Shown here one piece after another: positions 17,089-24,538 of a stretch of DNA of 37,675 nt. Within the stretch, counting starts at the first letter, position 1; every line of letters starts with the position of its first letter. The notes beneath the pieces are model-generated. The model saw only the letters and a list, made by a program, of their open reading frames with translations, was not told the DNA's origin and did not search any database. The stretch is from Desulfosporosinus sp. (GTDB lineage Bacteria; Bacillota; Desulfitobacteriia; Desulfitobacteriales; Desulfitobacteriaceae), in assembly GCA_031292095.1 (NCBI GenBank), contig JARLHU010000220.1, positions 1 to 37,675 on the forward strand, in the 5' to 3' direction. The position numbers and the translations under genes are program-made.

Positions 17089-17601
17089 GTGAAACAGTTA
17101 TTACTGGAAAACTGCATTAACATGGACACTGTTCTGTTTGATCTGGAAGGTAGTCCGTATACGGTAGAGATGTTTTTGACCTTGCTCAAAGATAAAGGAA
17201 CAACTAAAAACGTCAAGAAAAAAATGGTTCAATATTTTGGCAAAAAGTTCAAAGTTAAGGATAGGGAAAAAGTCATTCCCTATTTGAAGGGTGTAGCTCA
17301 TGGTGTTCTTGGGGCTAGTGAAGATGCCGTTAAAGAACTAGAAGAACAGACTGGGGTGATGCTCACACTACTCAGAAGCCAAGTTGACGTTGCCGAAGAC
17401 TCCGTCGACTTCGAGGAGCTAGCTAAACAATTACCAGACATCGGAACTATTGTGGGGATTTATGCCAAGCTCGGTGGATACTTTCAAACATGTGCTGATT
17501 TCTTGGAACTGGCTGTGAGGATTCAGAATGGTGTAGGGGATCACAAGACTGCTCAGTTAACCCAGAAGGCCTTAGATAGCTACCTTAGAAAAGCTATGTG
17601 A
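17089..17601 (+). CDS. Unrecognised soluble protein
   Basis: A 170-residue protein I do not recognise. It starts with GTG at 17089, 5 nt after AGGGA; an internal ATG at 17122 has no ribosome binding site. It is largely helical, acidic in the C-terminal half, with no signal peptide or membrane segment and no clear catalytic motif. One Cys is near the start (LLLENCIN) and one in YFQTCADFLE. It lies between the IS607-type element and the tetraheme cytochrome gene, same strand, with a 101-bp gap to the latter. The IS607 insertion may have cut it off from an original promoter. Confidence 0.6.
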   Translation: MKQLLLENCINMDTVLFDLEGSPYTVEMFLTLLKDKGTTKNVKKKMVQYFGKKFKVKDREKVIPYLKGVAHGVLGASEDAVKELEEQTGVMLTLLRSQVDVAEDSVDFEELAKQLPDIGTIVGIYAKLGGYFQTCADFLELAVRIQNGVGDHKTAQLTQKALDSYLRKAM

Positions 17602-17702
17602 GATAACATAACTTTCCAGTATTCCAATTTTTCAAATGGAAACTATAAGTTAATAGGATGTTCACAGGAACCATAAAAAGATTCTTCAAGGAGGCTCTGA
17701 AA

Positions 17703-18179
17703 GTGGCGAAAAAATTGATATTAGGTATTGGTGTTTTTCTGATCGGTTTTTATGTTTTATTTCAAATCGGTTACGTTGCCACATCAGGGCCTTCATTTTG
17801 TAGTAAATGTCATGAAGTAAATAAATATGTAACATCATGGCAAACATCGGTACATAAAAATTTTACTTGCCTTGAATGCCATCAACCTCGTGGTGAATTA
17901 GGTAAGTTTCATGCTAAGGCTAGAGGATTAAATTATGTGTTCCAACATTTAAGTGGTGATTATACGATTCCCACAAGAGCAGTTATGTCTGATCATAATT
18001 GTATTGAATGTCATTTGGGAGATAGAATACCTTATCCAAACACAATAAGACTAAGTAATACACCTAAGGTGAATCATTATGAAACAATCAAAAGGTCACA
18101 ATCCTGTTTAGACTGTCATAGAGACATAGGACATGCTGTTGACATATATTTAACTCCAGAATTAAAGAGTGCTAAGTAA
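17703..18179 (+). CDS. NapC/NrfH-family tetraheme cytochrome c
   Basis: A membrane-anchored quinol dehydrogenase-type cytochrome of 158 residues. One N-terminal helix (about 4-26) is followed by four CxxCH haem sites: CSKCH (33-37), CLECH (56-60), CIECH (100-104) and CLDCH (135-139). The family takes electrons from menaquinol and hands them to periplasmic-side reductases such as NrfA. The GTG at 17703 is chosen because a perfect AAGGAGG lies 8 nt upstream; an in-frame ATG at 17658 has only a weak site. No NrfA-type partner is next to it. Haem insertion would need a cytochrome c maturation system elsewhere. Confidence 0.93.
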   Translation: MAKKLILGIGVFLIGFYVLFQIGYVATSGPSFCSKCHEVNKYVTSWQTSVHKNFTCLECHQPRGELGKFHAKARGLNYVFQHLSGDYTIPTRAVMSDHNCIECHLGDRIPYPNTIRLSNTPKVNHYETIKRSQSCLDCHRDIGHAVDIYLTPELKSAK

Positions 18180-18262
18180 TGGAAAATCAAGATGTAATGA
18201 TAGTGTGGGGTGACCCGTAAAGATCATGTTTCGCTTTTTATTATAAATTTCATTGATTTTCC

Positions 18263-18291
18263 TTAACAAACGAATCCACTTATGTTATACT
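18263..18291 (+). promoter_or_regulatory. tRNA-Thr promoter
   Basis: TTAACA (18263-18268) and TATACT (18286-18291) are 17 bp apart, with TG at 18283-18284 giving an extended -10. The tRNA begins about 80 bp downstream, so the precursor carries a 5' leader. Confidence 0.75.
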
Positions 18292-18373
18292 GTCTAAGTC
18301 GAATGATCTGCTCTACTTAGCAGAATAATGATTTGCTGTAAGTAAAAACAGGCTTAGAATCGACGTTTCACCT

Positions 18374-18448
18374 GCCGATGTGGCTCAGAGGTAGAGCAGC
18401 TCACTCGTAATGAGCAGGTCGTCGGTTCGATTCCGACCATCGGCTCCA
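18374..18448 (+). tRNA. tRNA-Thr (anticodon CGU)
   Basis: A full cloverleaf: acceptor GCCGATG with CATCGGC, D arm GCTC/GAGC, anticodon stem GCTCA/TGAGC with loop CTCGTAA (anticodon CGT at DNA level, reading ACG), and T arm GTCGG-TTCGATT-CCGAC. The discriminator is T and CCA is encoded (18446-18448). A terminator follows. The 3' half is the probable integration site of the element to the right. Confidence 0.96.
18429..18448. other. Probable attachment site (attL) in the tRNA 3' end
   Basis: Tyrosine-recombinase elements commonly integrate at the 3' end of a tRNA gene and restore it. Here a leftward integrase ends 154 bp beyond the tRNA. I searched by eye for a second copy of the T-arm/acceptor sequence and did not find one before 37675, so the core and the right junction are not defined. 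Confidence 0.5.
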
Positions 18449-18460
18449 GAAGAACACTAC

Positions 18461-18490
18461 TCCCGCAAGCGATTGCGGGATTTTGTTTTT
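18461..18490 (+). terminator. Terminator after tRNA-Thr
   Basis: TCCCGCAA (18461-18468) pairs with TTGCGGGA (18473-18480) around GCGA, followed by TTTTGTTTTTG. It ends the tRNA transcript. Confidence 0.9.
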
Positions 18491-18601
18491 GTACAGAGAG
18501 TGCATAAAAGTAGGCAATGGGGACATTTTGGGGACAAGGGATACAAAACAACTCCGAAATATAACAAAAAAATCTTAATAAGATAGAACAAAGGACAGGT
18601 T

Positions 18602-20110
18602 TTAAGCCTGTCCTTTGTTCATAATTTGGTCAAGTTTATCGGCAGCCTGCCGGTCTACGGTTTCTAAAGCATGGGCGTAAATGTTAGCTGTGATCGTGGA
18701 CGAAGCGTGCCCCAATCTTGCTGAAACATTTTTTAATGGAACTCCGCTTCCTAGTAAGATCGTTGCGCTGCTGTGTCTCAGATCGTGGAATCTGATGTGA
18801 GGCAAGCTGTGATCTTTCAAGAAGTCATTAAACCAACTTGAAGGAGTGTCTGGGTGCATAATGGTTCCATCCCAAGTGGTAAAAACAAAGTTGTCGTCTT
18901 TCCATATATCCGCTATCTCTAATCGCTCTACCGCCTGACTTTTCTTATGCTCACGTAAAGCGGTAATTGCAGTGGCTGGAAGTGCTATTGTGCGGCGGGA
19001 GCTCTTAGTCTTTGGTTCACGTACTATTACCCCTTGACCTTTTTCAACACAAGTAAAAGTTAAAGTTACACCGGATAACGTTTTTCCATCGGATGATGCT
19101 GTCACCAAGCCGGATGCGCTGAATGGGGTAGATATTGAAGATGATGATTCGCTAACTATTTGACCTTTGGCGATCTGGGGGTGATGCGGGCTGATACTAG
19201 AAGAAGTGCCTGTGAAGCTTAGAGCTGCGCTTGCGCTACTAAAGACTGAATATGCCGGATCAAATGAGTAACCCACTAACTTTGGTCTCACTCGGTAAAT
19301 AGTGCCTGTTCGGAAGCCGGATTGAGTCCATCCACCATTAGTATTGGTCTTTACAGAAGAAGGAACGGGTGAAATATACTGAGCCTGTTTACTTACGGTT
19401 AACGTCCCCTTGTCAAAGTCTACGTCGTCCCATGTCAAAGCTATAAGTTCCCCGCGTCGTAGGCCCGTAAGGACAGCTAATATAACAAGGGTTCGAAATT
19501 TAGACGGCTCTTTTTCTAATTCTACAAAAAGACTACTGAGCTGTTCTTCATTGTAAAATCCAGTTTCCCTATGTTCGTTCCGTGGGACCTCCACACGTAA
19601 ACAGGGATTTGTTGCAATGAGTTGCCAACGTACTGCCGTAGAAAGGATACTACTTAGGATCCTATGATATTTTTGTATGGTTGCTCCTGATAAGGACTTA
19701 GGATTTTTATCTTCAGTTCTACCATCTAGGCGCTGTTCGGGGTCTCTTAATTCCCTGTAAAACTTGGTGATATTTAATGGTTTAATATCATGTAACTTTA
19801 GTCGACCGAACGTAGGTTTTAAGCGTTGATCAATGATTTTTTGATAGTCCACTAAGGCCTTGAGGCTTAAATGTTCATTAGCATATTCAATTATCCATCG
19901 ATCGCACAGATCCCGGAACAACATGTTCTCTCCATCACCAGTAAGGCCGTTTTCAATCGAGGCTACAAATTTGGCGAGTGCTTTATCGGCTTGTGGCTTA
20001 CTGCCTTTAAAGATTTGAGTATAGCGGATCCGGTTGCCGTCCTGATCCCGGCCTTTGAAGTAGACCATCCGCCAGGAGTTTTCTCCACGCTTTTCTAATG
20101 ATCCGGCCAT
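18602..20110 (-). CDS. Tyrosine recombinase/integrase with an in-frame foreign insert
   Basis: This is the element's site-specific integrase, 502 residues against about 390 usual for this phage/Tn916-like type. An AP2-like arm-binding N-terminus (1-60), a SAM-like core-binding domain (about 64-170) and a catalytic domain are present. Catalytic residues are intact: Arg218 in TGLRRGE, the beta-strand Lys in EPKTKSSRRT (about 367-369), His442 and Arg445 in HDLRH, His468 in LGH and Tyr478 in NIYAH. Residues about 247-355 are an insert absent from relatives (see separate entry). The gene reads towards the tRNA and ends 154 bp from it. Confidence 0.93.
   Translation of the reverse strand: MAGSLEKRGENSWRMVYFKGRDQDGNRIRYTQIFKGSKPQADKALAKFVASIENGLTGDGENMLFRDLCDRWIIEYANEHLSLKALVDYQKIIDQRLKPTFGRLKLHDIKPLNITKFYRELRDPEQRLDGRTEDKNPKSLSGATIQKYHRILSSILSTAVRWQLIATNPCLRVEVPRNEHRETGFYNEEQLSSLFVELEKEPSKFRTLVILAVLTGLRRGELIALTWDDVDFDKGTLTVSKQAQYISPVPSSVKTNTNGGWTQSGFRTGTIYRVRPKLVGYSFDPAYSVFSSASAALSFTGTSSSISPHHPQIAKGQIVSESSSSISTPFSASGLVTASSDGKTLSGVTLTFTCVEKGQGVIVREPKTKSSRRTIALPATAITALREHKKSQAVERLEIADIWKDDNFVFTTWDGTIMHPDTPSSWFNDFLKDHSLPHIRFHDLRHSSATILLGSGVPLKNVSARLGHASSTITANIYAHALETVDRQAADKLDQIMNKGQA
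19046..19372 (-). other. In-frame insert of about 109 codons inside the integrase gene
   Basis: The flanks read straight through: TLTVSKQAQYI before and EKGQGVIVREPKTKSS after. Relatives join these two parts by only a few residues. The insert is Ser/Thr-rich and reads like pieces of extracellular carboxypeptidase-regulatory/Ig-like repeats, with VRPKLVGYSFDPAY and LSFTGTSSS first and DGKTLSGVTLTFT last. That is the reverse of the normal order within one such domain, as if cut from the junction of two tandem repeats. It has no intein motifs. The boundaries are my estimate, good to a few codons. Confidence 0.7.
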
Positions 20111-20224
20111 TAGTTAGTCCTCCCCACAAGATTAATCCGATTTTGTATAACTCTAATATAAACAAAGGAATAATCATCTTTTCCCTCTACTCGCGGCAGT
20201 CTGGTCGTAATGGTAAAGCCTCCG

Positions 20225-20437
20225 TTACTCTTTATTTTCGTCAGGGATATGTTCGAGCAGATCGCCAGGCTGGCAACCAAGGGCAGCGCAAAGCTTATCA
20301 ACTATTTCTAGGGATACATAGGAATTTGTATTTAATTTCGCCATGGTTGCATTGGATATTCCTGCGTCAGTCATGACTTGTTGCTTTCTTAATCCCTTAT
20401 CTATGAGCATTTTCTGAAAGGGTTTATAGCTTATCAT
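20225..20437 (-). CDS. Xre/Cro-type repressor
   Basis: A 70-residue single-domain helix-turn-helix protein. The HTH is about residues 16-40 (LRKQQVMTDAGISNATMAKL), followed by the usual VDKLCAALGCQPGDLLEHIPDE end. It is divergent from the rightward genes and upstream of the integrase on the same strand, the place of the master repressor (Stl-like in SaPIs, CI-like in phages). AGGAG lies 7-8 nt before the ATG. It probably binds the palindromes in the adjacent control region and represses the rightward promoter. Confidence 0.85.
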   Translation of the reverse strand: MISYKPFQKMLIDKGLRKQQVMTDAGISNATMAKLNTNSYVSLEIVDKLCAALGCQPGDLLEHIPDENKE

Positions 20438-20468
20438 CTTTACTCTCCTCTTATCGTATTTTACTTAA

Positions 20469-20584
20469 AGTGTACATAAAAAAGTTAGCGAAGTCAAAGA
20501 AATGTTTACTAAGTTGCTTGACTTATTTATGAGATATGTTAAACTAATATTAGTTATAACGAAGAAATATTAGACTTAGCTAAG
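20469..20584. promoter_or_regulatory. Divergent promoter/operator region of the element
   Basis: Leftward: TTGACT (complement of 20492-20497) and TACACT (complement of 20469-20474), 17 bp apart. Rightward: TTGACT (20518-20523) and TAAACT (20540-20545), 16 bp apart. The two -35 boxes form an inverted repeat AAGTCAA/TTGACTT. A perfect 14-bp palindrome AACTAATATTAGTT (20542-20555) covers the rightward -10, and a second palindrome CTTAGCTAAG lies at 20575-20584. These are good operator candidates for the Xre repressor. Confidence 0.7.
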
Positions 20585-20616
20585 AATTATACTTAATAAA
20601 AAGGGGGGAATGCACT

Positions 20617-21537
20617 TTGACCAAGACAGTTACCATTACATCCGATAGTAACATTGCGGAAAAGGTAACTCAACTCGAACAACTCTTTGAAGAACTAAAC
20701 ACCCATGGGATGGTAGGACGCTCAAGCGTAGTATGGCCGGTAATCATAAGGCACAATTTCTACGGCGAAGACGCAGCACGCTACGAGTACGAGTATCCCC
20801 GGACCATCTTTAACAATATTCAATTCCAAAATAACATCTATGTCCCTTTTGGACTAAACCGAAAGAAGTCTGATCGACTGACCTTTACCAAGCTAATTAT
20901 CGACAAACACATGGCTGGGGAGATTGATATCTTTTTGTATCACTTTGGGATGTTCTTGGTCTATGCCGATTATCAATCGAAGGATGATTTTTCTGAAGCG
21001 TCCATCGGCAAAAAGCGAGCGCAATTTGTTCAAACACTGCCAATTTCCCGCTTCCTGAGCACAGATGATTTCATTACAGCCGCTTGGTCCTATCAAATCG
21101 ATTACAGGGATACCGATATCGGAGAACACCGACGAAATCCATCCATGGAAAAAGTACGCATATTGTTTGATCCGGATCAACTCGCCTCATGGACTGGTAC
21201 CCATTACTCGAACGCTGATTGGGTTGAACCGATTTCCGGAAGGTTTGACCTCGAGTGTCGTAAATGGTCTGAGGAAAAAGATCCAATGACTCCCAATAAG
21301 ATCCCTGAGGGCTGGATCGAGGGGCGTATTATCCTCGAAGAATCAGAAAACGGTTACAGGCATTATGTATGTGGTGTTCCGATCCACGCGGGAAGCGCCA
21401 TTCAGGTCAAATTTGGCGATGGTTGGATTGCAGGTCGATATGAATGGAGTTTTGACGGAAAAAGTCCAGTCCGTCTTCACAGTGGGGATGATGTTTTCTA
21501 CATCAATAAGGAGCATTGTGTCCGAGTACGAGGATAA
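20617..21537 (+). CDS. Element protein with C-terminal DUF5348-like domain
   Basis: A 306-residue protein, first gene of the rightward operon. It starts with TTG at 20617, 8 nt after GGGGGG; the nearby ATG at 20610 is out of frame. The N-terminal 230 residues are not recognised. The last 75 residues (GWIEGRIILEE, VCGVPIHAGSAIQV, WIAGRYEWSFDG) resemble the small DUF5348 domain of Firmicutes plasmids and mobile elements; this is from memory of the pattern, not a search. Position suggests an early function under repressor control. It has no signal peptide or membrane segment. Confidence 0.75.
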   Translation: MTKTVTITSDSNIAEKVTQLEQLFEELNTHGMVGRSSVVWPVIIRHNFYGEDAARYEYEYPRTIFNNIQFQNNIYVPFGLNRKKSDRLTFTKLIIDKHMAGEIDIFLYHFGMFLVYADYQSKDDFSEASIGKKRAQFVQTLPISRFLSTDDFITAAWSYQIDYRDTDIGEHRRNPSMEKVRILFDPDQLASWTGTHYSNADWVEPISGRFDLECRKWSEEKDPMTPNKIPEGWIEGRIILEESENGYRHYVCGVPIHAGSAIQVKFGDGWIAGRYEWSFDGKSPVRLHSGDDVFYINKEHCVRVRG

Positions 21538-21559
21538 GGTGAGGGAAGGGGTGAATTTC

Positions 21560-21658
21560 ATGCTAAGACGTTTGTGTAATTTGTTTATGGCAAGCACCCC
21601 GGCCCAACGGAAAGCTCAGAACTGGAACCGATACTTTACAGGCCAAGTAGAAGTTTAG
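21560..21658 (+). CDS. Short peptide, 32 residues
   Basis: The frame encodes MLRRLCNLFMASTPAQRKAQ and 12 more residues, basic and soluble. AAGGGG lies about 9 nt before the ATG, and the spacing to neighbours (22 bp after the previous gene, 24 bp before the next) fits the operon. Function unknown; it could also be non-functional. Confidence 0.4.
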   Translation: MLRRLCNLFMASTPAQRKAQNWNRYFTGQVEV

Positions 21659-21682
21659 ACGGAATAAGGAGGAAGATTAATT

Positions 21683-21904
21683 ATGGAAAAAGAACCATGG
21701 CTTATGGCAAGCACTAATTCAGCTTTACAGGAAATCAATTTACGAGAGGCCAGAGCTACCAATCTTGTAGAGATGATTAGGAGTACTGATGCTGAAGAGT
21801 GGGATCTTGACCTTATAGAGCGAGTTTATAACCTCATTATTGAGGGAGGCTTTAGCCACAGATTTGCATTGGCTGCCGTGTATCAAATGGGCGTTATAGG
21901 CTAA
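21683..21904 (+). CDS. Small element protein, 73 residues
   Basis: An acidic helical protein preceded by a strong AAGGAGG (about 11 nt before the ATG). It contains no cysteine and no known motif. It is the last gene of the first rightward cluster, followed by a terminator 10 bp after its stop. Not recognised. Confidence 0.6.
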   Translation: MEKEPWLMASTNSALQEINLREARATNLVEMIRSTDAEEWDLDLIERVYNLIIEGGFSHRFALAAVYQMGVIG

Positions 21905-21914
21905 TAGCCAACCG

Positions 21915-21955
21915 AAGGGGATCAGCGTCCAGGAAAGGAAGTTTGATCCCCTTAT
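21915..21955 (+). terminator. Terminator of the first rightward cluster
   Basis: AAGGGGATCA (21915-21924) pairs with TGATCCCCTT (21944-21953) around a 19-nt loop. The T-run is weak. Confidence 0.65.
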
Positions 21956-22062
21956 CTTAGAAAATAGTCGTAAAACCATTAAGAAAGTCGAGGATAGGTA
22001 AACGTCTGTCAATAATTGAATTATCCTTTGTTATGGCAACGAATAAAGGAGGAAATTTTGTT

Positions 22063-22401
22063 ATGAAAAAAAAATCAGTTTTCACTCTAAGTCTGTTTGA
22101 TCACCTAGGTATACCGAAGAATGCTTTAGATTGCAGTGAATTCTCGGAAGTGTATGACAAAAAAGCCAACTCATACAATGCGATCGCTGATCTCTTAGAA
22201 TCTAAGGGATTTACTGAAGAAGAGTTAGATCAATGTATGGGGCTAGTTAAGGATTATAGAGATGCTGAATTTGATTTTATTAATTTGCTATATGCGGTCA
22301 ATATGTCGGGAGGATTTAAGATATACAAAGTTAACAAAAGCTTAGATGATGGGACATTCAAGGGCAGTACGTTAGATTATATTCAGGATATAAGTAATTA
22401 A
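22063..22401 (+). CDS. Small element protein, 112 residues
   Basis: The ATG at 22063 follows AAAGGAGG by about 12 nt; an in-frame ATG 30 bp upstream has no site. The protein is acidic and helical (YNAIADLLESKGFTEEELDQ) with no membrane segment. It lies 14 bp before the start of the double-HTH gene. Not recognised. Confidence 0.6.
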   Translation: MKKKSVFTLSLFDHLGIPKNALDCSEFSEVYDKKANSYNAIADLLESKGFTEEELDQCMGLVKDYRDAEFDFINLLYAVNMSGGFKIYKVNKSLDDGTFKGSTLDYIQDISN

Positions 22402-22415
22402 GGTGGTAGATGATT

Positions 22416-22916
22416 ATGAAAAATCACACTAACCAATTTGAAATGTTCAAGAATCTTGAAGCGAGAATGACAAGGCATGGTATCAGTATAATAGATGTAG
22501 CTAATTGCATTGATGTTAGTGAAAGGATAATGAGGAGTTACCTATCTGGAACTTATCAGATAGCTTGGGAAGATGCTCGAAAGATAAAGCATAAATTATT
22601 CCCTCAGTATAAAATCGAGTACCTTTTCGCAAAACAGATGTTGCCAGCTAAAAAAAGTGAAGGGAACGAAGTGCAGTGTTATTACACAATTTCAGAAGTG
22701 GCAAAAAGACTAAATATCGGTAAGTCGACAATTTATCATAATGGACCCGCGAATTATGGTGGTATCAAAATTGGTAGGTCATGGAGATTTCCAAAAGACA
22801 AATTAGGTATTGGACCAGAAGTTAAATCGAAGCAAGTTAACACAGGGTATATCAGAAGGTTTGGGAAAAATGCGGGAAAGCCGAAGGTAATTAAGGAGGT
22901 AAATGTCTATGAGTAA
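22416..22916 (+). CDS. Regulator combining an Xre-like HTH and an excisionase-like HTH_17
   Basis: A 166-residue protein with two DNA-binding parts. Residues about 12-58 form a Xre-like HTH (ARMTRHGISIIDVANCIDVS). Residues about 88-130 form a MerR/excisionase HTH_17 (YYTISEVAKRLNIGKSTIYH, then a GRSWRFPKDKL end). The second of two closely spaced ATGs (22416) has the better distance to AAGGTGG. The next gene overlaps its stop by 8 bp. A control or excision role in the element is likely; fusing both types in one chain is uncommon. Confidence 0.7.
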   Translation: MKNHTNQFEMFKNLEARMTRHGISIIDVANCIDVSERIMRSYLSGTYQIAWEDARKIKHKLFPQYKIEYLFAKQMLPAKKSEGNEVQCYYTISEVAKRLNIGKSTIYHNGPANYGGIKIGRSWRFPKDKLGIGPEVKSKQVNTGYIRRFGKNAGKPKVIKEVNVYE

Positions 22917-23187
22917 TTATCCTGACCAATTAGATGTTCTGTACTTTGACCGGTCAGCAAAACTTTCAAATGGGGATTACCCAGTTGAATATAGAGAAAG
23001 TCTGGAAAAATTCACAGCCCTTTGCGAAGAGATTAAAGCTGCATTGCCAGAGGGCAAAGGTCATTTACTTACCTTTGAATTGGATTCTGTACTGGGTGCA
23101 TTTGCATCAATTCACCAACAAACTGGCTATCGCTTAGGATTTAAAGATGCATTCAGACTGTCGGCAGCGCTTATGGAAACTGCATAA
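22909..23187 (+). CDS. Small element protein, 92 residues
   Basis: The ATG at 22909 lies 8 nt after AAGGAGGT and is preferred to the ATG at 22903. The N-terminal half is acidic. The C-terminal GYRLGFKDAFRLSAALME resembles the YKRGFNDALLLMGEI end of the protein at 23394, so the two may be distant paralogues of a DUF6809-like small family (my impression). Coupled to the upstream regulator by overlap. Confidence 0.6.
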   Translation: MSNYPDQLDVLYFDRSAKLSNGDYPVEYRESLEKFTALCEEIKAALPEGKGHLLTFELDSVLGAFASIHQQTGYRLGFKDAFRLSAALMETA

Positions 23188-23393
23188 ATCAATCCAAATT
23201 AGTCAGCGCAGACGAATATCGAATTAGAATTATCAACGTTGAGGGCGTTGCTTAGTTATCGGTAGCAAGCATTGCAAGTGTGTACACACCTTGCCCAAAG
23301 GATAAAATGTCCTGTTGGTTATATTCATCCTTTTGCTTCTTGAGGCTTCGCCCCAAACCCCCATAAAATAATCAGCAACGAGGTGTAATCAAA
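23188..23393. other. Gap with a 12-bp palindrome
   Basis: There is no gene here. It contains the perfect palindrome GTGTGTACACAC (23278-23289), extended to a hairpin by GCAAG/CTTGC, and a small GGC-TTC-GCC hairpin near 23343-23353. It may hold a regulatory site for the next gene. Confidence 0.35.
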
Positions 23394-23717
23394 ATGAAAA
23401 GAGAACCAGCAGAAACCATTTCTGAACTTATCGAAGAACTCTTTTGGGAGAGATCAAGAGCGTGTGATTATTACACCAGCGGAGAGGCCGATGAACACCT
23501 TACTAAGGGTATACAGTTAGATCGAAAGTTGAAAAAACGTCTTGGTAAAAAACAATGGAAAAAGCTATTTTGGTACGTTTCCGGAGTTGACGCATTAGAA
23601 GGCGAAAAGCTTGCTGGCCTTCAAGGTTCATGCTATAAACGAGGGTTCAATGACGCTTTGCTTTTGATGGGTGAGATTGAACGCGCCAAGAATGGACTTC
23701 CAACCATGTTTAATTAG
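23394..23717 (+). CDS. Small element protein, 107 residues, paralogue-like
   Basis: A charged helical protein. GAGGTG lies about 10 nt before the ATG. The C-terminal LQGSCYKRGFNDALLLMGEIE shares the G-x-R/K-x-G-F-x-D-A pattern with the end of the protein at 22909. These small proteins recur in Firmicutes prophages; function unknown. An inverted repeat ACGCCTC/GAGGCGT (23763-23792) lies downstream. Confidence 0.6.
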   Translation: MKREPAETISELIEELFWERSRACDYYTSGEADEHLTKGIQLDRKLKKRLGKKQWKKLFWYVSGVDALEGEKLAGLQGSCYKRGFNDALLLMGEIERAKNGLPTMFN

Positions 23718-23819
23718 GACCATGCAGAGTATAGCGCGGCCTAGAGAGAAATATTTTGTGCAACGCCTCGCCCGTTACAGCAAGTGAGGCGTGATCTGAT
23801 TCAAGGAGGTTGTTTAAAA

Positions 23820-23987
23820 ATGGTTGGAATACATGAGCCCAGAATAACGGAGAAGCGGTCAGTGGTGCGTGAGTTAGATGAGATTGACCACGAGAAGATG
23901 AGAAGGCTTATGGTCCTGCCTGTAAAGATCGCTAAGCGATTGAGATCGGAAGGACTTACGGTCAAGGAAGAGTTTAAACAGATATAA
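23820..23987 (+). CDS. Small basic protein, 55 residues
   Basis: The ATG at 23820 follows AAGGAGG by 9 nt; longer in-frame extension is not supported. The chain is rich in Arg, Lys and Glu with no cysteine. A very strong hairpin follows 2 nt after the stop. Not recognised. Confidence 0.5.
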   Translation: MVGIHEPRITEKRSVVRELDEIDHEKMRRLMVLPVKIAKRLRSEGLTVKEEFKQI

Positions 23988-23988
23988 C

Positions 23989-24043
23989 AATATGGGGTGA
24001 GCTTGACTAAATTCAGCGATTCTAGTCAAGCTCACCCCATATT
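23989..24043. terminator. Very strong 21-bp hairpin terminator
   Basis: The left arm ATATGGGGTGAGCTTGACTA (23990-24009) is perfectly complementary to 24023-24042, with one more A-T pair outside. An inner AAT/ATT pair lies in the 13-nt loop. The tail is ATTTAAAAG, so the T-run is short, but the stem is the longest perfect one in the window. Confidence 0.8.
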
Positions 24044-24271
24044 TAAAAGTAACACTAAAAAGTTTAACAAATTACCCACATGGAGTTCATAGAAGTGTAA
24101 CAAGTATGGTTTATGATAAATATAGTAGATAGCCACCCGCTAGCTTAGCGGCTTACATAATAGTTTCTTTTTTCACTTTCCATCCTCCTTCACTTATGCC
24201 CCTCCTCATGAGGGGTGTTTTTTTGTTCGTATCAGAAGTTATTCTTGCTAAGTTGCAACGAATAACGAAAA
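24044..24271. other. Non-coding stretch with hairpins
   Basis: I see no gene. A hairpin CCGCTA/TAGCGG lies at 24137-24151. A strong terminator lies at 24199-24225: stem CCCCTC/GAGGGG followed by TGTTTTTTTG. The terminator suggests a short rightward transcript in this gap, possibly an RNA, but I found no clear promoter. Confidence 0.4.
24199..24225 (+). terminator. Intrinsic terminator in the gap
   Basis: CCCCTC (24199-24204) pairs with GAGGGG (24210-24215), loop CTCAT, followed by a seven-T run. Confidence 0.8.
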
Positions 24272-24484
24272 TTAAAAGGTTATCGCAACGGAATTTAGGT
24301 AATTTTCTTTTGGTGGGAAGAGGACGTCGTTAATTTCCAGATACCTTCTGGTAGGCCACAGGATGGCGCAGGACAGGCGCAAAGGCTTGCCATTGGAAAC
24401 CCACCATAAGTCTATGTTACTCATGACAGGAGCGTAGAGGCAGACCGTTGGCCTATCCATTCGAGGGGTATCAAACCGACCCAT
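24272..24484 (-). CDS. Possible small leftward protein, 70 residues
   Basis: The frame encodes MGRFDTPRMDRPTVCLYAPV and continues with Trp-rich LWWVSNG and LFPPKENYL. Base composition is more GC-rich and gene-like than the surroundings, but AGGGA abuts the ATG directly, which is poor spacing. It follows another small leftward gene (24539-24694) across a hairpin. Not recognised; it may not be expressed. Confidence 0.35.
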   Translation of the reverse strand: MGRFDTPRMDRPTVCLYAPVMSNIDLWWVSNGKPLRLSCAILWPTRRYLEINDVLFPPKENYLNSVAITF

Positions 24485-24497
24485 TCCCTAAAATTAT

Positions 24498-24534
24498 GGT
24501 AAACCACTAACCTGCTTATAATCAGCGGTTTACC
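24498..24534. terminator. Inverted repeat between two small leftward genes
   Basis: GGTAAACC (24498-24505) pairs with GGTTTACC (24527-24534) across a 21-nt loop. It lies just after the stop of the gene at 24539-24694 and could end that transcript. Confidence 0.4.
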
Positions 24535-24538
24535 TAGG

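Noticed and set aside
16935..17120. 61-residue frame after tnpB
   Set aside because: It lies in the predicted structured RNA and lacks a ribosome binding site; better read as non-coding.
18354..18551. Leftward 65-residue frame across the tRNA gene
   Set aside because: It is the antisense of tRNA-Thr; the VGIEPTTCSLRV-type peptide is a well-known false gene call over tRNAs.
19046..19372. Intein in the integrase
   Set aside because: No nucleophile-type start with block A motif and no His-Asn end; the content looks like an extracellular repeat domain.
21365..21559. Upstream part of a 97-residue frame overlapping the DUF5348-like gene
   Set aside because: Out-of-frame shadow of a real gene; only its last 32 codons, from 21560, have their own ribosome binding site.
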